Assembly: GCA_963798775.1 (NCBI GenBank)
Contig: CAWCUK010000001.1
Coordinates: forward strand, 1 to 64,000
DNA from: CAWCUK01 sp963798775
GTDB taxonomy: Bacteria; Bacteroidota; Ignavibacteria; Ignavibacteriales; Ignavibacteriaceae
Reading direction: 5' to 3'
DNA length: 64,000 nt
Shown here: in pieces, positions 1-8,188 of the stretch
Layout: each line of letters starts with the position of its first letter
How positions within the stretch are numbered: position 1 is the stretch's first letter
Notes under the pieces: generated by a model
What the model was told of the DNA's origin: nothing
The model's input: the letters and a program-made list of their open reading frames with translations, nothing else
Database searches by the model: none
Program-made: the position numbers and the translations under genes

Positions 1-758
1 GTAAAAATATATATGCCGGTACCGAATACGGGGCAATTTATAAATCAACAGATGATGGGGAAAATTGGAATGAAGTGTACCGCGCCAATTATAATAAAGG
101 AAATATCTGCCGGATAGCTGTAGCGCCCAATGGAGATGTGTTTGCTTGCTCCAGCGAAGAAGGAGTGTTGAAATCAACTGACGAAGGAAAAACATGGACA
201 ACGGCTAATAATGGAATAGATTGGCATCATATATTGGAATTAAATGTAAACCAAAGAAATGAAATGTATGCTTACGCGGTAGAGAACTTTCGTTCAGACT
301 CAAAAACCAAGATATATTATTCAAAAGATAACGGAGAAACGTGGGAAGATTATACAAGTAATATGGATTTAGTTAAAACATGGAAAATCACTTTTGATAA
401 GAAAGGAGATTTTTACCTTGCCACGGATGAGAGCGTATGGAAAAGTAACCCGGATTCAATAGCCACGGAAGTCGCGAAAGAAGAACTAAAGAATTACAAG
501 TATAATCTTTCACAAAATTACCCAAATCCATTTAACCCGAGTACAACTATAAAATACAGCATACCCAAAAACTCGTTAGTAACATTAAAAGTTTACGATG
601 TTCTTGGGCGGGAAGTAAAAACTCTAGTTAATGAATATAAAACAGCCGGAGATTATAACGCGGATTTTAACGCCTCCCATTTGGCAAGCGGAATATATCT
701 TTACCGTATAACAGCGGGTAAGTATACGGCGGTAAGAAAAATGCAGCTGCTGAAGTAA
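1..758 (+). CDS. T9SS-sorted beta-propeller (Asp-box/BNR repeat) protein, 3' part
   Basis: The reading frame is open from base 3 with no stop, so the 5' end lies outside the window; the GTG at 75 is only an internal codon. The visible part has three Asp-box motifs (STDDGENW, STDEGKTW, SKDNGETW), typical of sialidase/Ycf48/sortilin-type beta-propellers. The last ~80 residues are a T9SS type A sorting domain (NYPNPFNPSTTIKY, then LASGIYLYRI and a basic end RKMQLLK). It is therefore expected to be exported through the outer membrane and held at or released from the surface. The propeller's ligand or substrate cannot be told from the sequence. Confidence 0.85.
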   Translation, partial: KNIYAGTEYGAIYKSTDDGENWNEVYRANYNKGNICRIAVAPNGDVFACSSEEGVLKSTDEGKTWTTANNGIDWHHILELNVNQRNEMYAYAVENFRSDSKTKIYYSKDNGETWEDYTSNMDLVKTWKITFDKKGDFYLATDESVWKSNPDSIATEVAKEELKNYKYNLSQNYPNPFNPSTTIKYSIPKNSLVTLKVYDVLGREVKTLVNEYKTAGDYNADFNASHLASGIYLYRITAGKYTAVRKMQLLK

Positions 759-921
759 ATTTCATTAATTATTACCAAGATTGTTTATTACCCCTCTCAC
801 AGACAAAAATGTTCTGTGCTACGTTAGTTGGTAGGGAATGCAGATCTGCATTCCCTACGGTTTAGGATGACAGGGTTGTTTTGAGAAAGTCCGTGCCATT
901 TTCCTAAGCCGGATTCTTATA

Positions 922-1026
922 CCCTCGCACAGACAAGATTGTCTGTGCTACGTTTGAACGGTGTGAAAAACTAATCATGACAGTTGTTTTCTGTGATGGT
1001 AGGGAATGCAGATCTGCATTCCCTAC
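922..1026. repeat. 105-bp direct repeat, copy 1
   Basis: This segment (hairpin B, a spacer containing ctaatcatgacagttg, hairpin A) reads the same base for base as 1403-1507. The identity of two copies 481 bp apart, while the other two modules have diverged, points to a recent duplication or gene conversion. Confidence 0.85.
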
Positions 1027-1183
1027 TACAGTTTAGGATGACAGTTGTGTTGTCGTTTTTAGGAAACCCGCGCCATTACCCTACTAAGCCGGCCCCCTCA
1101 CACAGACAAGATTGTCTGTGCTACGTTTGAACTGTGTGAAAAATGACGGTTGTGGGGAATTTTGGTATGTCTATGGTATGATT

Positions 1184-1284
1184 GTCATTCTGAGGCAGTT
1201 TTACAACCGAAGAATCTCATTATTGAATCACGTAAATAATTAATTAAGAGATTCTTCACTCCACTTCGTTCCGTTCAGAATGAC
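1184..1284. mobile_element. MITE-like inverted-repeat element inside the third module
   Basis: About 101 bp bounded by GTCATTCTGA (1184-1193) and its inverse TCAGAATGAC (1275-1284), with a nested inverted pair GAAGAATCTC / GAGATTCTTC. It has no coding capacity. It sits between hairpin B (1101) and hairpin A (1302) of the third module, which stretches that module relative to the others and suggests insertion. Elements with CATTCTGA...GAAGAATCT ends occur as dispersed non-autonomous repeats in several bacterial phyla (general knowledge); mobility is inferred. Confidence 0.6.
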
Positions 1285-1402
1285 GGTTCTGTTGTGTGAT
1301 GGTAGGGAATGCTGATCTGCATTCCCTACAATTTGGGATGACAAGTTGTGTTGTCGTCTTTGAGGAAAGTCTCGTGCCATTACCCTACTAAGCTCGAGCT
1401 AC

Positions 1403-1507
1403 CCCTCGCACAGACAAGATTGTCTGTGCTACGTTTGAACGGTGTGAAAAACTAATCATGACAGTTGTTTTCTGTGATGGTAGGGAATGCAGATCTGCAT
1501 TCCCTAC
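1403..1507. repeat. 105-bp direct repeat, copy 2
   Basis: Second copy of the 105-bp unit at 922-1026, ending in the fourth copy of the 28-bp palindrome. Confidence 0.85.
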
Positions 1508-1568
1508 AGTACTAGGTTGGAATTGTGTAATTTTGGGGATGTTCGCGAAAAGTTGATGTCCAACGCCG

Positions 1569-1650
1569 TCGGGAAGATTGTCTTTTCACCATCGGGAAGA
1601 TTCACTTCGTCATCGGGAAGATCCTCTTCATCGACTAAAAGATAATTCTC
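1569..1650. repeat. Degenerate ~21-bp repeats with core TCGGGAAGAT
   Basis: The core TCGGGAAGAT recurs at 1569, 1592 and 1613, with a weaker form at 1631 (steps of 23, 21 and 18 bases). The tract lies just downstream of the DPP-IV gene. It resembles the cleaner 21-bp array at 20525-20671, whose units begin TCATCGGRG. Function unknown. Confidence 0.6.
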
Positions 1651-1685
1651 TAAAAGATTCTCAACTAATTCCAGGCAAAGAGCCC

Positions 1686-3920
1686 TTAATCTTTATTTAA
1701 ATTCGGTAATTCGCATTTTCCTTTTAAATATCTTTCCAGGTATTGAAAATAAATCTGATTAATAAGAATATAACTCGGGAAGTTATAGGCGGCTCCGTGG
1801 GCACCGGGAGGATAAATTCTTAAATCCGCGTCTTTTCCGGCATTTGTAAGCGCGGTTAAAAGCTGCATTGTATTTCCGATATGAACATTATCATCCATCG
1901 CGGAATGAACAAGAAGCAGCTTTCCTTGCAGACTATCGGCATGCGTCATTGTAGCGCTTTGAACGTAACCATCTTTATTTTCATTTAATAATCCCATATA
2001 TCTTTCCGTATAAATATCATCATACAATCGCCAATCGGTAACAGGCGAATTAGCTATTCCGACTTTAAATACATCCGGGTGAGTCGTAATTGTATAAGCT
2101 GAAATATAGCCGCCGTAGCTTGTTCCCATTATTGCCATTTTTTCCGGATCAACATAAGATTTAGCAGAAAGATATTTTGCTGTCTCTTCAAAATCATTAC
2201 TTTCCCATTTGCCTAATTGTTTATAGACGATTTTCATAAAATCACTGCCGTAATTAGCTGTTCCCCTATTATTAACATCTACAACAATATAACCTTCCTG
2301 AGCTAAATATTGATGAAAACCATTAGTTTCGAAAGCGTTATAAACCGCCTGTGAACCCGGACCACCGTAAATAGCAAAAACAACAGGATATTTTTTAGTA
2401 GAATCAAAATCAAAAGGCTTAATCATATAACAATCGATATTTACACCGTCCGAAGTTTTGAAGCTGAACAATTCGCGCGGAGAATATTTATGATTTTCCA
2501 CATAATCTTTTACAGACTTATTATCTTCTAATTTAGAAATCATTTCACCGTCAGTATTCCATAACTCAACTTGGCGAGGAGTATTTACATTAGAATATGA
2601 ATCCAAATAATATTTTGTATTCGGAGAAAGATTAAATTTATGTAAACCCGGTTCCCCGGTTAATCGCTGTTTATCCGAGCCGTCAAATTTAATTGAATAA
2701 AGTCTTCTTTCTAAAGGAGAAACTTCGGTAGATTCAAAATAAACAGTTTTAGTTTCAGGATTTATACCATGCACTTTAGTTACTGTCCAATTCCCTTTAG
2801 TAACTTGATTAATTAATTTCCCGTTATAGTCGTATCGATATAAATGCTGCCAGCCGTCCCTATCGGAGATCCAGAAAAATTCTTTAGTTCCTTCGGGAAA
2901 AGTAATCATATCACCAACACCCGCATAAAAATCATACACATCAATCCATGTATCTGATTTTTCTTCCATAACAAGTTTGTGTTTCCCGGTTTTAACATCA
3001 AAGAAATAAAGTTTAAAATCGTTTTGAGAGCGATTTAAAGTAACAACCGCAAGCACTCCGGGTTCACTGGTCCAATAAATTCTTGGGATATAATAATCGC
3101 CTGTTTCATCCGTAGTAACCCAAATATTTTTATTAGTTTTTACATCAACAATACCAATTTTAACGCTTGGATTAGGATCTCCGACCAGCGGGACAGGAAT
3201 TTTTACATAATCAGGATGAAAATCCTCATAATTAGTCATTTGAAAAATAGGCACACCACTTTCATCAAAATGCCAATAAGCTATATATTGATTATCGGGC
3301 GACCAATTCCAAGCCTGCGCCTGTCCGAATTCTTCTTCATAAACCCAATCGTAATGGCCGTTAAAAATATTTCCTTCGGCATCATTAGTTAATTGATTTT
3401 CTTTATTATCATCAAAAGAATAAACAAACATATTTCCGTTTCTCTCAATCCCGACCATCGAACCGTCAGGAGAAAGTTCCGCGGTACGAGCATCCTTCGC
3501 GGCTTCGGTTAAAGTTTTATCGTCGAGAGAATATATATAATAATCCGAGATTCCTGAACGGCGGTAAATAGGGCGAAAATTAGATTGGAAAACTAAATGT
3601 TTAGAATCTTTAGCCCATTGGAATGAGCGATAAGAAAACGCGGCGTTTGTATCCGGGAAAGACAAATCCTTAGTAGAAAAAACTAATTCATCCTTGCCCG
3701 TTGAAGGATCATAAGAACGGATTTCATTTCCCGATGCCGTGTATGAATATTTGTCCCCGCCGTTAATCCAATTTAAACTTCTCGGAGCGCCTTTACCGGC
3801 AAGTTTTCCGGTAGCCATAATAGCTTCCTGAACGGAGTTATACTCTTTCTCTTGAGCGTTTATTGTAAAAGTGAACAGAACAAGACAAAAAGTAAGAACT
3901 CTAATAGAAAAATTTTTCAT
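1686..3920 (-). CDS. Dipeptidyl peptidase IV family serine peptidase (S9B)
   Basis: Exported exopeptidase expected to remove X-Pro or X-Ala dipeptides from peptide N-termini in the periplasm. An N-terminal DPP-IV beta-propeller carries the diagnostic substrate-binding motif DWVYEEE near residue 190. It is followed by an alpha/beta hydrolase domain with nucleophile GTSYGGY (Ser about 601), Asp about 677 (SAMDDNVH) and His about 708 (GAHG). I start at 3920, not at the longer frame start 3983: the residues from 3920 form a signal peptide (MKNFSIRVLTF... ending INAQ) and a GAGAAA ribosome site lies just upstream. The resulting 744 aa is usual for the family. It appears monocistronic. Confidence 0.9.
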   Translation of the reverse strand: MKNFSIRVLTFCLVLFTFTINAQEKEYNSVQEAIMATGKLAGKGAPRSLNWINGGDKYSYTASGNEIRSYDPSTGKDELVFSTKDLSFPDTNAAFSYRSFQWAKDSKHLVFQSNFRPIYRRSGISDYYIYSLDDKTLTEAAKDARTAELSPDGSMVGIERNGNMFVYSFDDNKENQLTNDAEGNIFNGHYDWVYEEEFGQAQAWNWSPDNQYIAYWHFDESGVPIFQMTNYEDFHPDYVKIPVPLVGDPNPSVKIGIVDVKTNKNIWVTTDETGDYYIPRIYWTSEPGVLAVVTLNRSQNDFKLYFFDVKTGKHKLVMEEKSDTWIDVYDFYAGVGDMITFPEGTKEFFWISDRDGWQHLYRYDYNGKLINQVTKGNWTVTKVHGINPETKTVYFESTEVSPLERRLYSIKFDGSDKQRLTGEPGLHKFNLSPNTKYYLDSYSNVNTPRQVELWNTDGEMISKLEDNKSVKDYVENHKYSPRELFSFKTSDGVNIDCYMIKPFDFDSTKKYPVVFAIYGGPGSQAVYNAFETNGFHQYLAQEGYIVVDVNNRGTANYGSDFMKIVYKQLGKWESNDFEETAKYLSAKSYVDPEKMAIMGTSYGGYISAYTITTHPDVFKVGIANSPVTDWRLYDDIYTERYMGLLNENKDGYVQSATMTHADSLQGKLLLVHSAMDDNVHIGNTMQLLTALTNAGKDADLRIYPPGAHGAAYNFPSYILINQIYFQYLERYLKGKCELPNLNKD

Positions 3921-4062
3921 AATATATTTCTCGGATTTGTTTTTTGATTTGGAATGAAAAAAACATGATATGAATGTTATCATATATAAATGCAGATGTT
4001 GATATGTTTTAATAATCCAACTTAAATAATAAAAAAAGTATAATCAAGAATAAGATGAGAAT

Positions 4063-4101
4063 AAAAAAAACCTCCGGCCGAGCTTTCGCCGAAGCCGAAG
4101 G
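4063..4101 (-). terminator. Rho-independent terminator of the T9SS/LamG-type gene
   Basis: On the minus strand a GC-rich stem (CCTTCGGCTTCGGC / GCTCGGCCGGAGG, GAAA loop) is followed directly by eight T residues. It lies about 95 bases past the stop codon at 4197. Confidence 0.85.
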
Positions 4102-4196
4102 TTCTTAGTTGAGCGGGTAATAACAAAGTATTTTTTATTCAACCCCCCGAAAGATCAAATAACGGCAACCAGTAATTACCCCGTCTCTGTTTTGAC

Positions 4197-5762
4197 TTAT
4201 TTCATCAAAAGCATTTTTTTATACAATGTTTTTTCCGGAGTAGAAAGTATATAGAAATAAATTCCGCTGGCTAAATTGCCCGCATTAAACTCCACTTCAT
4301 AAACTTTTCCGGTTTCAGCTACACCATTAAATAAAGTATTTATTTCTTTGCCGAGAATATCATAAACTTTTAAACTTGCCTTAGTTGCTGTATTAAATTC
4401 GAATTTAATAGTTGTAACAGGATTGAAGGGATTCGGATAATTCTGCCGAAGTACATAATCATTCGGGAATTCATCAATTGCTACTTCAACTACTGAGCTA
4501 TATTCAAATTTACCGTCAACATCTATTTGTTTCAGTCTGTATGAATAGCTATCAGCACTCATTACTTTATCCGTAAAAGTATATTCTTTGGGAGAATTAC
4601 TATTCCCGGCCCCGTTAACAAATCCAATTTTCACCCAATTATTGTTATCTCTTCTTTGAATTTCGAATCCGTAATTATTTATTTCCGTAGCTGTTTTCCA
4701 TTTTAGAACTACTTGGTTTTGTAACTTATTATAAAGCCCGGTGAATGAAGATAATTCAACCGGCAGCGGGTTTGTATTACTTCCGATAGCAAAAGATGAG
4801 AAGCTGGATAAATTTCCGACGGTTATTATTTTATTTGAATTATCACCTATAATATAATCCGGAATTTTAATCCAAGACGCGGTATCACTAGTGGGATCAC
4901 CTTCTGTTTTATAGATTTCTATATCAGTATAATCTGTTATACCCGGAATTTTTGAAAGATCAAAAGAAACATTATACTCAAAAATATCATTAAAATTAGC
5001 CGCGTTAAAAGACCAATAAGTTTTATAAACATTTGCGGGCAGACCGGTTCCTTTAGGACCTAAACCAGTATTATCGGTAATTTGACAGGCAATATTCGCG
5101 GTTAAATCCGTACATTTATTCCAAGTAAAATTAACCACGGCGCCGCTGCTTCCCATAACATAAATTCCCAGATCTTTACCTATTGTTGGATTTAAGGCAT
5201 TATCTCGAGAGATTCCATATTTAATTGCCAAATAATTTTCGACAGCACTCTTTTCAAGATGTGTTAATGAATCGGCAAAAACTATTAATTCCGCAATCGA
5301 ACCATCAAGAACAAATTGTCTTTGAAAATTAGTATCCACAAGAGCGCCAAGATAAATTTCACCATCGGTTTGCAAAGGAATATTATACTGCTGAGTAAGA
5401 GAGTCATAATTTCCGCTTGACCAAAACTGATGTATTTGAAAACCAATCTTGTGTGTAACAGTAAATAAGTTCCAAACTCCGCCTTGAATTACAGGTCCGT
5501 AATCAGTTCCTCCGCCATTAAAATTGTAATATCTATCGGCTTCAGCGACACTTCCTTCTTCCCTGGCTATAGCCATCATAGTTCCGTATGAACCGGTAAG
5601 TTTTCCTATTTGAAGCGCGTAATCTATATCATAATTAGCTTGATGAACTTGGGCAAATTTAACCACAGCAAACACAGTAATAGGAGCGGTTAAAGCGGCC
5701 ATTGTTCCGGCTAAGTAAGTATCGGCGTTATCGAATATTAAATTGAGGAAACTCTGCTTCAT
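4197..5762 (-). CDS. T9SS-sorted secreted protein (LamG-like), C-terminal fragment after frameshift
   Basis: The 521-residue frame lacks a signal peptide and begins inside a concanavalin/LamG-like fold (IFDNADTYLAGTMAALTAP...). It continues through a fibronectin-III-like region common in this group (ELSSFTGLYNK..VLKWKTATEINNYGFEIQRR) and ends in a T9SS type A sorting domain (NYPNPFNPVTTIKF ... LASGIYFYI ... KKMLLMK). The missing N-terminus is the frame at 5728-5997, which overlaps it. Adding one base near 5740 gives a continuous protein of about 600 residues. It is probably a surface protein of unknown ligand, with its own terminator at 4063-4101. Confidence 0.8.
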   Translation of the reverse strand: MKQSFLNLIFDNADTYLAGTMAALTAPITVFAVVKFAQVHQANYDIDYALQIGKLTGSYGTMMAIAREEGSVAEADRYYNFNGGGTDYGPVIQGGVWNLFTVTHKIGFQIHQFWSSGNYDSLTQQYNIPLQTDGEIYLGALVDTNFQRQFVLDGSIAELIVFADSLTHLEKSAVENYLAIKYGISRDNALNPTIGKDLGIYVMGSSGAVVNFTWNKCTDLTANIACQITDNTGLGPKGTGLPANVYKTYWSFNAANFNDIFEYNVSFDLSKIPGITDYTDIEIYKTEGDPTSDTASWIKIPDYIIGDNSNKIITVGNLSSFSSFAIGSNTNPLPVELSSFTGLYNKLQNQVVLKWKTATEINNYGFEIQRRDNNNWVKIGFVNGAGNSNSPKEYTFTDKVMSADSYSYRLKQIDVDGKFEYSSVVEVAIDEFPNDYVLRQNYPNPFNPVTTIKFEFNTATKASLKVYDILGKEINTLFNGVAETGKVYEVEFNAGNLASGIYFYILSTPEKTLYKKMLLMK

Positions 5763-5997
5763 CGTATGTCGGACGTTTATTTAATTCAGCTGAAACAAAA
5801 GCTCCGTTTCCGGACTGGTCATCCCATCTAGAAACCAAATTTGTAGTATCTTTGGTCACCCCAGCATCGGCTTTAAGCCAAAATTTAAGAGCAGAACTTC
5901 CATCAGTAGTTCCTACACCCCCGGGGCCGCTTTGAGCAGAAACGATAGAGACGGCCAAAATAGTGATTACCAAAACGGTAATTTTAAAATAACGCAT
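5728..5997 (-). CDS. Same T9SS/LamG-like protein, N-terminal fragment (signal peptide)
   Basis: Eighty-nine residues: a clear signal peptide (MRYFKITVLVITILAVSIVSAQ) and the start of a LamG-like domain (ALKFWLKADAGV..RWDDQSGNGA..RPTY). The frame ends in TAA just after FPQF, while the following domain continues one frame over from 5762. The break is a single-base indel in an AT-rich stretch, either a true frameshift or a read error. A ribosome site (GGAGGAGG) precedes the ATG. Confidence 0.8.
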   Translation of the reverse strand: MRYFKITVLVITILAVSIVSAQSGPGGVGTTDGSSALKFWLKADAGVTKDTTNLVSRWDDQSGNGAFVSAELNKRPTYDEAEFPQFNIR

Positions 5998-6241
5998 TTT
6001 CCTCCTCCTAATGAGATTGAATCCTCATTAGCTGAGGATCCATTAATTTATCTATTGTTGAGAGAGAAAAATGCAATTGAGGTGCCAATAAATAAAACAT
6101 CAAATTTTTCTATTTTTCAACTATTTGGAAAAATTTTATACATAATCGTAAACATATTTAACTTATAACGTCAAATTTTTTGACTATGTTAGTTAATACT
6201 AAAATTCTTTACAGGGAAAAAATAAGCGGGAAAAGATTTAA

Positions 6242-6275
6242 TCCGGTGATTGAAAAATCTGATCAATCAACCGGA
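6242..6275 (-). terminator. Possible terminator hairpin after the B12-binding gene
   Basis: Minus-strand stem CCGGTTGATT / AATCA-CCGG with one bulge, about 12 bases past the stop at 6287. The T-rich run after it is interrupted, so this is tentative. The rest of 5998-6241 is the AT-rich leader of the divergent-side gene ending at 5997; I saw no clear promoter box there, only a small CCTCA/TGAGG hairpin. Confidence 0.4.
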
Positions 6276-6286
6276 TATTGATTGAA

Positions 6287-6694
6287 TTAATTACGGGGAT
6301 GACTTTCAATCCATTGTTTTATATAATCGGCTATATCAGTTGTAGCGGCTCCGGGAGTAAATAAATCACCGACTCCTTTTTCTTTTAAGGCAGTAATATC
6401 ATCGTGCGGAATAATTCCGCCACCGGTTAAAAGAACATCATCAAGGCCTTTCTCTTTCATAAGATTAAGAATTTTAGGGAAAATAGTCATATGAGCGCCG
6501 GAAAGAATACTAATACCAATAACATCCACATCTTCTTGAATAGCCGCTTCCACAATCATTTCCGGAGTTTGGCGCAGACCGGTATAAATAACCTCCATAC
6601 CGGCATCCCTTAAAGCGGCCGCAATAACTTTGGCTCCTCTATCGTGACCGTCTAAACCGGCTTTTGCAACAAGTACTCTAATTTTTTTATCCAT
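6287..6694 (-). CDS. Stand-alone cobalamin (B12)-binding protein, methylmalonyl-CoA mutase C-terminal type
   Basis: The 135 residues match the B12-binding Rossmann domain of methylmalonyl-CoA mutase. The signature DGHDRG near residue 15 supplies the His that ligates cobalt (DxHxxG), and SILSGAH and LTGGGIIP loops follow. As a free subunit it would pair with a separate catalytic subunit (mutase or another B12 isomerase) not present in this window. Its ATG overlaps the stop of the HIT gene by eight bases, so the two are translationally coupled. Confidence 0.88.
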   Translation of the reverse strand: MDKKIRVLVAKAGLDGHDRGAKVIAAALRDAGMEVIYTGLRQTPEMIVEAAIQEDVDVIGISILSGAHMTIFPKILNLMKEKGLDDVLLTGGGIIPHDDITALKEKGVGDLFTPGAATTDIADYIKQWIESHPRN

Positions 6695-7121
6695 TTATTT
6701 TACCCTCTATTTTTTTTACCGCTGATTGAATTTTTTCCGCGTATTCCAGCATAGAACCGTTAGAATATTTTTTAAGATTAAGTGCCGGTTTCATACCGTC
6801 ATCCAAATAACGCGGAATAATATGAAAATGAAAATGAAAAACCGATTGCCCGGCCGCGACACCGTTATTGGCAATAATATTAAATCCGTCGGGATTTAGA
6901 GATGCTTTTATCGCACTAGAAATTAATTGAGTTACCGAAGTTAACTCACTCAATAGTTCAGCCGGAACATCAAGAAAATTCTCATAATGTTGCTTTGGAA
7001 TTACTAATGTATGCCCATAATTCAAAGGGCGGATATCTAAAAAGGATATTAAATTTTCATTTTCATAAATAATTTCCGCGCCGGCTTCTTTATTAATTAT
7101 TTTACAAAATATACAGTTCAT
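6687..7121 (-). CDS. HIT family nucleotide hydrolase/transferase
   Basis: Typical 144-residue HIT protein. N-terminal CIFCKI..E (a Zn-type Cys pair) is followed by the histidine triad HFHFHIIPR near residue 100, whose central His forms the nucleotidyl intermediate. Family members act on AMP conjugates or dinucleoside polyphosphates. It is first in a two-gene unit with the B12-binding protein, although no functional link is known. Confidence 0.92.
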   Translation of the reverse strand: MNCIFCKIINKEAGAEIIYENENLISFLDIRPLNYGHTLVIPKQHYENFLDVPAELLSELTSVTQLISSAIKASLNPDGFNIIANNGVAAGQSVFHFHFHIIPRYLDDGMKPALNLKKYSNGSMLEYAEKIQSAVKKIEGKING

Positions 7122-7169
7122 AAATTCAAAATAAGATTTATAATTTTATAAGGCAAAATTTAAACCTGC

Positions 7170-7177
7170 CAAAGCTA
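7170..7177 (-). promoter_or_regulatory. Possible -7 box (TAGCTTTG) of the HIT gene
   Basis: Matches the Bacteroidota -7 consensus TAnnTTTG, 49 bases upstream of the HIT start. No convincing -33 TTTG is seen at the right distance. Confidence 0.3.
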
Positions 7178-7192
7178 AATAAACAGAGAATT

Positions 7193-7212
7193 AGCGACGA
7201 GGGATCGTCGCT
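7193..7212. repeat. Perfect hairpin AGCGACGA-GGGA-TCGTCGCT
   Basis: An eight-base perfect stem with four-base loop, just past the stop of the PLP-enzyme gene. No T-run follows on either strand, so it looks REP-like rather than a terminator. Confidence 0.55.
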
Positions 7213-7228
7213 CTACAATAGGCTAAAC

Positions 7229-8188
7229 TTAAACATCAAGATATTCTTTAGATTTAGCAAAAACACCAAAAATTCCGCCGGTATGCAAAAATAAATTAGA
7301 ATTACCTCGGCCGTTAAGGATAAAATTTTCATAATAAGCTGTAAAAGCTTTTCCGGTATAAGCCGGATCAAAAATTATCCCGTTCGATTGAGTAAATCGT
7401 TTAATTAATTCCAATTTCTTTTTAGTAATACTTTTATAACCTTCATCGGAATAACCATCTAAAACAACAAGATTTTTTTCATCGATCGCGCAATCTAACT
7501 TATAATCTAAAATACAACCTTCGGCCAACTGTAAAATTTTCTTTCTTATTTCATCTTTTGAGTAAAGAACATTTACCGCGTAAACCTTTAATTTTAATTT
7601 TCTTAAAGCGGCGCCGACTAATAATCCGGCAGCTGTTCCGCCGGAACCGGAAGCGGAAACGATTCCTTTTAATTTAGATAAATTCAATTGACCTTCGAGT
7701 TCATCAAAAAGAGAAACATAACCCCAAATACCTAAAGTAGTAGAACCGCCTTCAGGAATTACATAAACTTTTTTCCCTTTTTGAAGGAGATTTTCTCTTT
7801 CTTCACGCATAATGTTATTTACATTATTATAATTTTTTCTGTCGAGAAAAGAAATTTCCGCGCCCATAAATTTATCGATAAATAAATTTCCAGCAGCGTT
7901 TTTTTGGTCTTTTCCCCAAAGAAATATTTTAGATTTTATTCCCGCTTTAGCGGCTGCTATTACAGTTGCCCGAGCGTGGTTCGACTGTTCCCCGCCGTCG
8001 GTAAAAACATAATCCGCTTTTTCCTTCTTTGCCTGATAAATTAAATATTCAAGCTTTCTAACTTTATTTCCGGTAAGTTCCAGTCCGGTTAAATCATCTC
8101 TTTTTACGAGAAAATTTTTGCCTTCAAAATTTAATTTTTGCAAAGGAGTGGGTGTAAAAGCAAGCTTTAGTTTTTTCGGAATAATCAT
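7229..8188 (-). CDS. PLP-dependent D-cysteine desulfhydrase / ACC deaminase family enzyme
   Basis: Fold-type II PLP enzyme of 319 residues. The motif NKVRKLEYL near residue 42 carries the family's PLP-binding lysine, and ASGSGGTAAGL near residue 180 is the phosphate-binding loop. The N-terminus (RDDLTGLELTGNK) fits D-cysteine desulfhydrase and 1-aminocyclopropane-1-carboxylate deaminase; which substrate is used cannot be settled from sequence. It overlaps kdsB by four bases and is the last gene of the M48-plsC-gatC-kdsB unit. Confidence 0.85.
   Translation of the reverse strand: MIIPKKLKLAFTPTPLQKLNFEGKNFLVKRDDLTGLELTGNKVRKLEYLIYQAKKEKADYVFTDGGEQSNHARATVIAAAKAGIKSKIFLWGKDQKNAAGNLFIDKFMGAEISFLDRKNYNNVNNIMREERENLLQKGKKVYVIPEGGSTTLGIWGYVSLFDELEGQLNLSKLKGIVSASGSGGTAAGLLVGAALRKLKLKVYAVNVLYSKDEIRKKILQLAEGCILDYKLDCAIDEKNLVVLDGYSDEGYKSITKKKLELIKRFTQSNGIIFDPAYTGKAFTAYYENFILNGRGNSNLFLHTGGIFGVFAKSKEYLDV

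Larger units (their letters stand above)
791..1507. repeat. Array of four two-hairpin palindromic modules
   Basis: Gene-free DNA. Each module has a hairpin B (arms CACAGACAA/TTGTCTGTG, at about 798, 927, 1101, 1409) followed by hairpin A, a 28-bp palindrome with half-site GTAGGGAATGCAGA (831-858, 999-1026, 1302-1329, 1480-1507; the third is slightly imperfect). Between modules sits a shared degenerate linker (tttaggatgacag ... gaaagtc/cccg ... gccattaccctactaagc). No open reading frame with coding character was seen. REP-like or BIME-like intergenic elements are the nearest known category. Confidence 0.8.

Noticed and set aside
791..1507. Possible CRISPR array
   Set aside because: The repeats are perfect palindromes of two kinds with irregular spacing and similar, not unique, spacers. 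No cas gene lies in the window.
3921..3983. Longer N-terminus for the DPP-IV protein
   Set aside because: Those 21 residues would precede and spoil the signal peptide, and the ATG at 3920 has the better ribosome site.
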